Origin: Paraflavitalea sp. CAU 1676
GTDB lineage: Bacteria > Bacteroidota > Bacteroidia > Chitinophagales > Chitinophagaceae
DNA: 64,000 nt
Assembly: GCF_029223285.1 (NCBI RefSeq)
Contig: NZ_JARHUJ010000007.1
Span: 434,001 to 498,000 of the forward strand
Direction of reading: 5' to 3'
Made by a program: the position numbers and the translations under genes. Below, piece by piece: positions 59,765 through 64,000 of this stretch (positions are counted from its first letter, which is position 1; the number at the start of each line of letters is the position of its first letter). The notes beneath the pieces were generated by a model. The model searched no databases. It saw only the letters and a program-made list of their open reading frames with translations, and was not told the DNA's origin.

Positions 59765-62146
59765 ATGAAAAAGTTATCCGCTTGCCTGTTGTCAGTAGTC
59801 ATCTTGTTGACGGCCGCTCCCCTCCTGGCCCAACAATTACCCACAGCGCCCCGCAACAACGAATGGAGGGCGCAATGGATCGTGCCACCCAATGATCCGG
59901 GCACGGGTTATGGTATCTATTACTTCAGGAAGCAGATCGAATTGGCGGCAAAACCCGCACGCTTTATCATACATGTATCGGCCGATAATCGTTACAAATT
60001 ATTCATCAACGGCACGCTCGTATCATTGGGACCAGCCAGGGGCGATTTCTATTACTGGAATTACGAAACCGTCGACCTGGCCCCTTATCTCACCCCAGGC
60101 AGAAACACGGTAGCAGCGCTCGTATACAACGAAGCCGAACACCGGCCCGAAGCACAGCTATCGGTACGTACGGCCTTCCTGCTCCAGGGCAATACACCGG
60201 CGGAGGAAATACTCAATACCAACAATACGTGGAAATGCGTGCGCGATAAAGGACGTCACCCCATCGCCGGATTCTTTGCGGCGAGCAATGGAGAGTTTAT
60301 CAACATGAACCAGTCGGTGAAGGGATGGACGGCTGCCAATTTCAACGACAGTGATTGGCCCACAGCGGCCCAATTGTTCGGGGCAAAGGGAAAGGGACAA
60401 TCTGACGGATTGGCCTGGATGCTCGTACCCTCTTCTATTCCTCAAATGGAGCTCACCTACCAGCGCATACCAGTGGTACGCAAAGCAAGCGGCATTACTG
60501 CGCCAGCTGGTTTTCCGGCAACGAAAACAACGGTGACCATCCCGGCCAATACAACGGCCACCCTGCTGCTCGATCAATCGGTACTCACCAATGCATATAT
60601 TAATCTGCAGTTCAGCAAGGGCAGTCAGGCCGGGGTTTCACTGCGCTATGCAGAAGCGCTGTACGATAACCTGAAGTTACACGGCGATCGCAAAGGCAAC
60701 CGCAATGAGGTGGAAGGCAAAGAGTTTAACGGAAGGAAGGATTCGCTGGTCTCCGATGGCAGCATGGGCCAAACCTTCACCTCCCTCAACTGCCGCAACT
60801 TTCGGTATATACTGCTCACCGTGCAAACGCAGCAGGAAGCGCTTGAGATAGATGATATCTACGGCATCTTCACCGGTTATCCGTTTACCTACAATGCCGT
60901 ATTCAAAGCCAATAACCCAGAGATAGACAAGATGCTGGAGATCGGCTGGCGCACGGCGCGGTTATGTGCCATGGAAACTTATTGGGATTGTCCTTACTAC
61001 GAACAATTACAATACATCGGCGACACGCGTATACAGGCCCTGGTAAGCTATTACAATAGTGGGGACGATCGGCTGGCGCGCAATGCGATTAGTTTGATGG
61101 ATCATTCACGCATACCGGAAGGGGCCACGCAGAGCCGCTGGCCGGTGCGCAGTACGCAGATAATCTCTACTTTCTCCCTTTGGTACATTGGCGTGCTACA
61201 CGATTACTGGAGGTACCGCGACGACAGCAGCTTTATTAAAGAAAAGCTCGTAGGCGCACGACAGGTATTGAATTTTTTCAGCCAATACCAGGCGGCCGAT
61301 GGATCGTTGAAGAACCTGCCCTATTGGAACTTTATAGACTGGGTGGGCGGCAAGGGTTGGAATTTTGCAATGCCGCCGCAGGGCAGCGATGGCAATTCGG
61401 CTATACTCGATCTGCAACTGCAGATGGCCTACCAATGGGCTGCCGAAATGGAAGCACGCCTGGGGATGAGTGCTTACGCCAGCCTGTACCGGCAAAAAGC
61501 GCAGCAGCTAAGCAAAACCATCCGCAGCAAGTACTGGAATGCTGCTCGCAAGCTATTTGCTGATACCAAAGAGAAGGATGTCTATTCGCAACACGCGAAT
61601 GCCCTGGCTATACTGGCAGGTTTGGTGAGCAAGGAGGATCTGCGCGCCGCAGGCGAACACCTGTTGAGAGATAAGGACCTCACGCAGTGCACCATTTATT
61701 TCAAATACTATTTGCATCAGGCGCTGGTAAAGGCAGGTATGGGAAATGATTACCTGCAGTGGCTCGCTGTATGGAGGGATAATATCAACATGGGCCTCAC
61801 CACCTGGGCCGAGGTATCGGATCTACCCCACAGCCGGTCCGACTGCCATGCCTGGGGCGCCAGTCCGAACATTGAGTTTTACCGCACAGTGCTCGGTATC
61901 GACAGCGATGCGCCTGGCTTCCGTCGCATCAAAATAGAACCACATCTTGGCACGATGATGAACGTAAGCGGCGAAATGCCTCATCCAAAGGGAAAGGTCG
62001 CCGTGTCATATGTCCTCAACAATGGCAAATGGAATATTGAGATCGGGTTGCCGGCGAAAACCAGTGGTACGCTAGTATGGAAGGGCAAGCAATTTGCACT
62101 GAAGGCAGGCAGTAATCGGATTATGATCAATAATGCCGGGCTATGA
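59765..62146 (+). CDS. Alpha-L-rhamnosidase-like glycoside hydrolase (GH78 type)
   Basis: A 793-residue exported enzyme; ATG 59765 gives signal peptide MKKLSACLLSVVILLTAAPL to about LAQ. N-terminal beta-sandwich domains (about 30-330: WRAQWIVPPNDPGTGYGIYY, RYKLFINGTLVSLGPARGDF, YLTPGRNTVAALVYNEAEHR) precede an alpha/alpha barrel (about 395-690). The catalytic region carries METYWDCPYYEQLQYIGDTR near 403, the GH78-type D-C-P-x-x-E segment, and further WNFIDWVGGKGWNF and TTWAEVSDLPHSRSDCHAWG blocks. The C-terminal domain (PGFRRIKIEPHLGTMMNVSG) is family-typical. It should remove alpha-L-rhamnose from polysaccharides or glycosides. Its divergent partner is a GH43-like enzyme. Confidence 0.88.
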   Translation: MKKLSACLLSVVILLTAAPLLAQQLPTAPRNNEWRAQWIVPPNDPGTGYGIYYFRKQIELAAKPARFIIHVSADNRYKLFINGTLVSLGPARGDFYYWNYETVDLAPYLTPGRNTVAALVYNEAEHRPEAQLSVRTAFLLQGNTPAEEILNTNNTWKCVRDKGRHPIAGFFAASNGEFINMNQSVKGWTAANFNDSDWPTAAQLFGAKGKGQSDGLAWMLVPSSIPQMELTYQRIPVVRKASGITAPAGFPATKTTVTIPANTTATLLLDQSVLTNAYINLQFSKGSQAGVSLRYAEALYDNLKLHGDRKGNRNEVEGKEFNGRKDSLVSDGSMGQTFTSLNCRNFRYILLTVQTQQEALEIDDIYGIFTGYPFTYNAVFKANNPEIDKMLEIGWRTARLCAMETYWDCPYYEQLQYIGDTRIQALVSYYNSGDDRLARNAISLMDHSRIPEGATQSRWPVRSTQIISTFSLWYIGVLHDYWRYRDDSSFIKEKLVGARQVLNFFSQYQAADGSLKNLPYWNFIDWVGGKGWNFAMPPQGSDGNSAILDLQLQMAYQWAAEMEARLGMSAYASLYRQKAQQLSKTIRSKYWNAARKLFADTKEKDVYSQHANALAILAGLVSKEDLRAAGEHLLRDKDLTQCTIYFKYYLHQALVKAGMGNDYLQWLAVWRDNINMGLTTWAEVSDLPHSRSDCHAWGASPNIEFYRTVLGIDSDAPGFRRIKIEPHLGTMMNVSGEMPHPKGKVAVSYVLNNGKWNIEIGLPAKTSGTLVWKGKQFALKAGSNRIMINNAGL

Positions 62147-62227
62147 GTAAGCAGGTGCATTTACCTTCGGTCAAAGTCATTTTACCATCTTTATTTTAAT
62201 TGGCTCGAAATATACGTAAACCCATCC

Positions 62228-62677
62228 TTACCATATTAAATGCAGATTGGTAATTTTATCCTGATCGCTTTGGAAGCTACTTTCAGGAATAGATGTATGT
62301 ATAAACAACTGACTATTCTTCGATGTCTTAAAATGGAATAGAAGATTTTCATCGTAAGGGACAAAGCTCTTGGTATAAGGTCCAAACAATTCACCAAGTT
62401 CCTTTACTGAAACATCAAAATCTCCAGAAATTAAGACAGACCCAATTAAAGAACCTTCGTAGTCTATGTCAACTCTTTTTACTACGGGTGTTTGAAACGG
62501 TTCGAATGTCATTCTTTTTCCCGTATCCCTCAGTTCTCCCGAAACTCCGTCAAATATGCTCTTTACATCACCCCTATTATCAGTAAAGTAATCAACAAGT
62601 TGGATAATGGAATCCTTGTCAATTTTAGTTGAAAAATCAATCACCGGGCTAAAGTATTCATTGGAGAATGTTTGCAC
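62228..62677 (-). CDS. Hypothetical protein, AT-rich gene
   Basis: A 149-residue protein I do not recognise, starting at GTG 62677. No signal peptide, no membrane helix. It is acidic and mixed alpha/beta (VIDFSTKIDKDSIIQLVDYF, FDVSVKELGELFGPYTKSFV, FHFKTSKNSQLFIHTSIPES). Lower GC than the rest of the window and size typical of immunity-type proteins suggest transfer. It starts 19 bp after the stop of the next gene upstream on the same strand, so the two are likely co-transcribed. It may be an immunity protein without its toxin; this is inference only. Confidence 0.55.
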   Translation of the reverse strand: MQTFSNEYFSPVIDFSTKIDKDSIIQLVDYFTDNRGDVKSIFDGVSGELRDTGKRMTFEPFQTPVVKRVDIDYEGSLIGSVLISGDFDVSVKELGELFGPYTKSFVPYDENLLFHFKTSKNSQLFIHTSIPESSFQSDQDKITNLHLIW

Positions 62678-62696
62678 TATTCATCGAACTGCTCGT

Positions 62697-63089
62697 TTAC
62701 CCATTCCAATCATCATCTGAAGGGGATGCTACAAAAAACGAACTAACTCCAAATTTGAAAGTCCAGGGGTCGATAACCGAAGTCGAAAAAATACGCACCC
62801 GCAAACCATTGTCTATTACTAAAATAGGATCATAGCTTGGTTCTTCTTTTGATCTTTCAATTCGTATTATGCTACGGCCTATCATTTCCTTCAGATACAA
62901 TTCAGCATCCGAATCATGACAGCCTTTAATCATGATCACGTCATTGACAACTACCCAATCTCCTAACGTGTTAAAGTGCCAATTATCGCCGCCCATGTAC
63001 AACGCTATGTTGTCCCATGATACTTCTTTAATTAAAAGAGGTACGCTGGCGTTGGCTACTTCTAAAAAATCATCAAAGTATGACTTCAT
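62697..63089 (-). CDS. Hypothetical small protein, AT-rich gene
   Basis: A 130-residue protein without a family I can name, starting at ATG 63089; an in-frame TTG at 63113 would add eight residues. Acidic, probably cytoplasmic. Notable stretches are MGGDNWHFNTLGDWVVVNDV, SDAELYLKEMIGRSIIRIER and a C-terminal FGVSSFFVASPSDDDWNG. It precedes the GTG-start gene by 19 bp and lies in the AT-rich cluster at the right edge. Such small acidic genes in series are common in polyimmunity loci near RHS toxins, but no toxin is visible within the window here. Confidence 0.55.
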   Translation of the reverse strand: MKSYFDDFLEVANASVPLLIKEVSWDNIALYMGGDNWHFNTLGDWVVVNDVIMIKGCHDSDAELYLKEMIGRSIIRIERSKEEPSYDPILVIDNGLRVRIFSTSVIDPWTFKFGVSSFFVASPSDDDWNG

Positions 63090-63206
63090 ATTTTCGAGTT
63101 TGATGTCATTCAATTATAACCTCAGTGCAAATACAAAAGAACGGTCCTCTTCGGGAACTGTAGAAATGATTGGAACATTACCAAACATCATCTGCCAACA
63201 TTACCT

Positions 63207-63605
63207 TTACCAAGATGTAAGAACAGTATCTTTTGCCTTATGAACAGTGAATCTCTCTTCGACTTTATTAATGACAATATTATTGAACGATGTATCAAAA
63301 CCATCTATTTTAAACGCAGTATCACTGTTAATATTAATTATTATCTTCTTCGCTTTCAGTATAAAACTGCGTCCTTCACCCGTCAAAGCATTTGTGGTCA
63401 CCAATGCGGTAATTTCTTTTCTGCCTGCCATTATCTTCACGGTATCAGCGTTAAAATATTCAACAAAATATACAATTTTGGTATTGTCATAGCTTCTTTC
63501 AGCTGAAGTTTTTGCATTACGGCTATTATGACAGGAAAGCAAAAAAGCAATTGATGCACTTAATAACACTAAAAAAACAAACATTCCACTAATGCGTAAT
63601 TTCAT
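63207..63605 (-). CDS. Small putative lipoprotein, AT-rich gene
   Basis: A 132-residue protein from ATG 63605, giving MKLRISGMFVFLVLLSASIA then FLLSC, a lipobox with Cys25; an upstream in-frame start would add 13 residues before the signal. The exported part is small and beta-rich (TKIVYFVEYFNADTVKIMAG, FILKAKKIIININSDTAFKI, VINKVEERFTVHKAKDTVLT). No family recognised. It lies between the partial gene at the window edge and the two hypothetical genes at 62.2-63.1 kb. Confidence 0.6.
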   Translation of the reverse strand: MKLRISGMFVFLVLLSASIAFLLSCHNSRNAKTSAERSYDNTKIVYFVEYFNADTVKIMAGRKEITALVTTNALTGEGRSFILKAKKIIININSDTAFKIDGFDTSFNNIVINKVEERFTVHKAKDTVLTSW

Positions 63606-63735
63606 TCCATTATCCTTTAAAATATTGGCAGGAGCATTTACCATAAAATCTGCTATCAGGTGCTACAAGCCTGTGTTGTTTCCAATGCCACTCCATTGAT
63701 ATTCCGGTCTAATCGCAAACCAGGCAGAAATATAA

Positions 63736-64000
63736 CTACTGCTTTTCAGGAGGCCAGGCCCTGTCTTCCGGCCAAAACATAGGCTTAGGAACCTGCTTAG
63801 AATACGTCCTTTGCAAATGGGCAAAATCCTCGAATATCTCAACATTTTGGGCCAACAATTGCTCTATTAGCAATTCCACAATATCATAATCGTCAAACAT
63901 AAAGAAACTCTGCCTAAACTTATGGGTCACCGAATATTTGAATATTAGCCCCTCACCATCTTTACCGGTTTCCTTTATTAGAACCAGATTTCCGGAATTC
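63736..64000 (-). CDS. Hypothetical protein, 5' end beyond the window (partial)
   Basis: The frame is open from its TAG at 63736-63738 to the window edge, so the N-terminus is outside; at least 87 residues are visible. An internal GTG at 63930 is not taken as start because the same frame continues upstream without a stop. Visible sequence includes ETGKDGEGLIFKYS, FDDYDIVELLIEQLLAQNVE and FEDFAHLQRTYSKQ, ending PEDRAWPPEKQ. Acidic, no membrane segment. I do not recognise the family. Confidence 0.5.
   Translation of the reverse strand, partial: NSGNLVLIKETGKDGEGLIFKYSVTHKFRQSFFMFDDYDIVELLIEQLLAQNVEIFEDFAHLQRTYSKQVPKPMFWPEDRAWPPEKQ

Overview
The window reads as a chromosomal segment of a Bacteroidota bacterium, most likely from the Chitinophagaceae or close relatives. 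The signs are a TamB gene followed by a TamL-type lipoprotein, a protein with a type IX secretion (T9SS) type A sorting domain, many outer-membrane barrels and lipoproteins, DUF6443-type RHS proteins, a complete MoxR/Bat operon, polysaccharide-degrading enzymes, almost no Shine-Dalgarno sites and several TTG/GTG starts. No species can be named from sequence alone. I see no rRNA, tRNA, CRISPR array or complete insertion sequence.

Layout. 1-4.1 kb: 3' part of tamB plus tamL. 4.1-5.9 kb: an ArsR repressor with VOC and SRPBCC genes, preceded by two tandem palindromic operators. 6.4-18.1 kb: a polymorphic-toxin-like locus made of a discoidin/Ig surface protein, an RHS/YD protein without core, a 2034-residue RHS-core protein with an HEXXH metallopeptidase-like tip, and an overlapping exported protein that is the immunity candidate. 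18.1-27 kb: mixed small genes, including a response regulator/histidine kinase/AraC module, a formylglycine-generating enzyme (FGE) with both catalytic cysteines, an AraC-type regulator, and a minus-strand set of barrel, DUF4136 and membrane proteins.

27.2-44.9 kb is a long co-directional run: ECF sigma factor, DUF4136 lipoprotein, IS3-OrfA-like helix-turn-helix protein, PepSY-like protein, sulfatase, then MoxR-DUF58-DUF4381-BatA-BatB/C fusion-BatD, then HAD phosphatase lipoprotein, OmpA-like lipoprotein, a repeat-rich exported protein and three barrel proteins. The tight spacing suggests an envelope-remodelling or stress module in which the MoxR/Bat apparatus works beside an exported sulfatase and phosphatase. 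The FGE at 22.5-23.7 kb could mature that sulfatase.

45-62 kb: an AT-rich gap, a DUF502 membrane protein, a porin with a DASS-type anion transporter, and a TolC-HlyD-permease-permease exporter without its own ATPase. A T9SS cargo protein, a DUF4382 lipoprotein and a divergent GH43/GH78 pair follow. 62.2-64 kb is an AT-rich cluster of small unrecognised genes on the minus strand, cut by the window edge and probably acquired.

The two best candidates for under-described biology are the RHS/metallopeptidase/immunity locus (6.4-18.1 kb) and the sulfatase-MoxR/Bat-phosphatase-outer-membrane run (29.5-44.9 kb).
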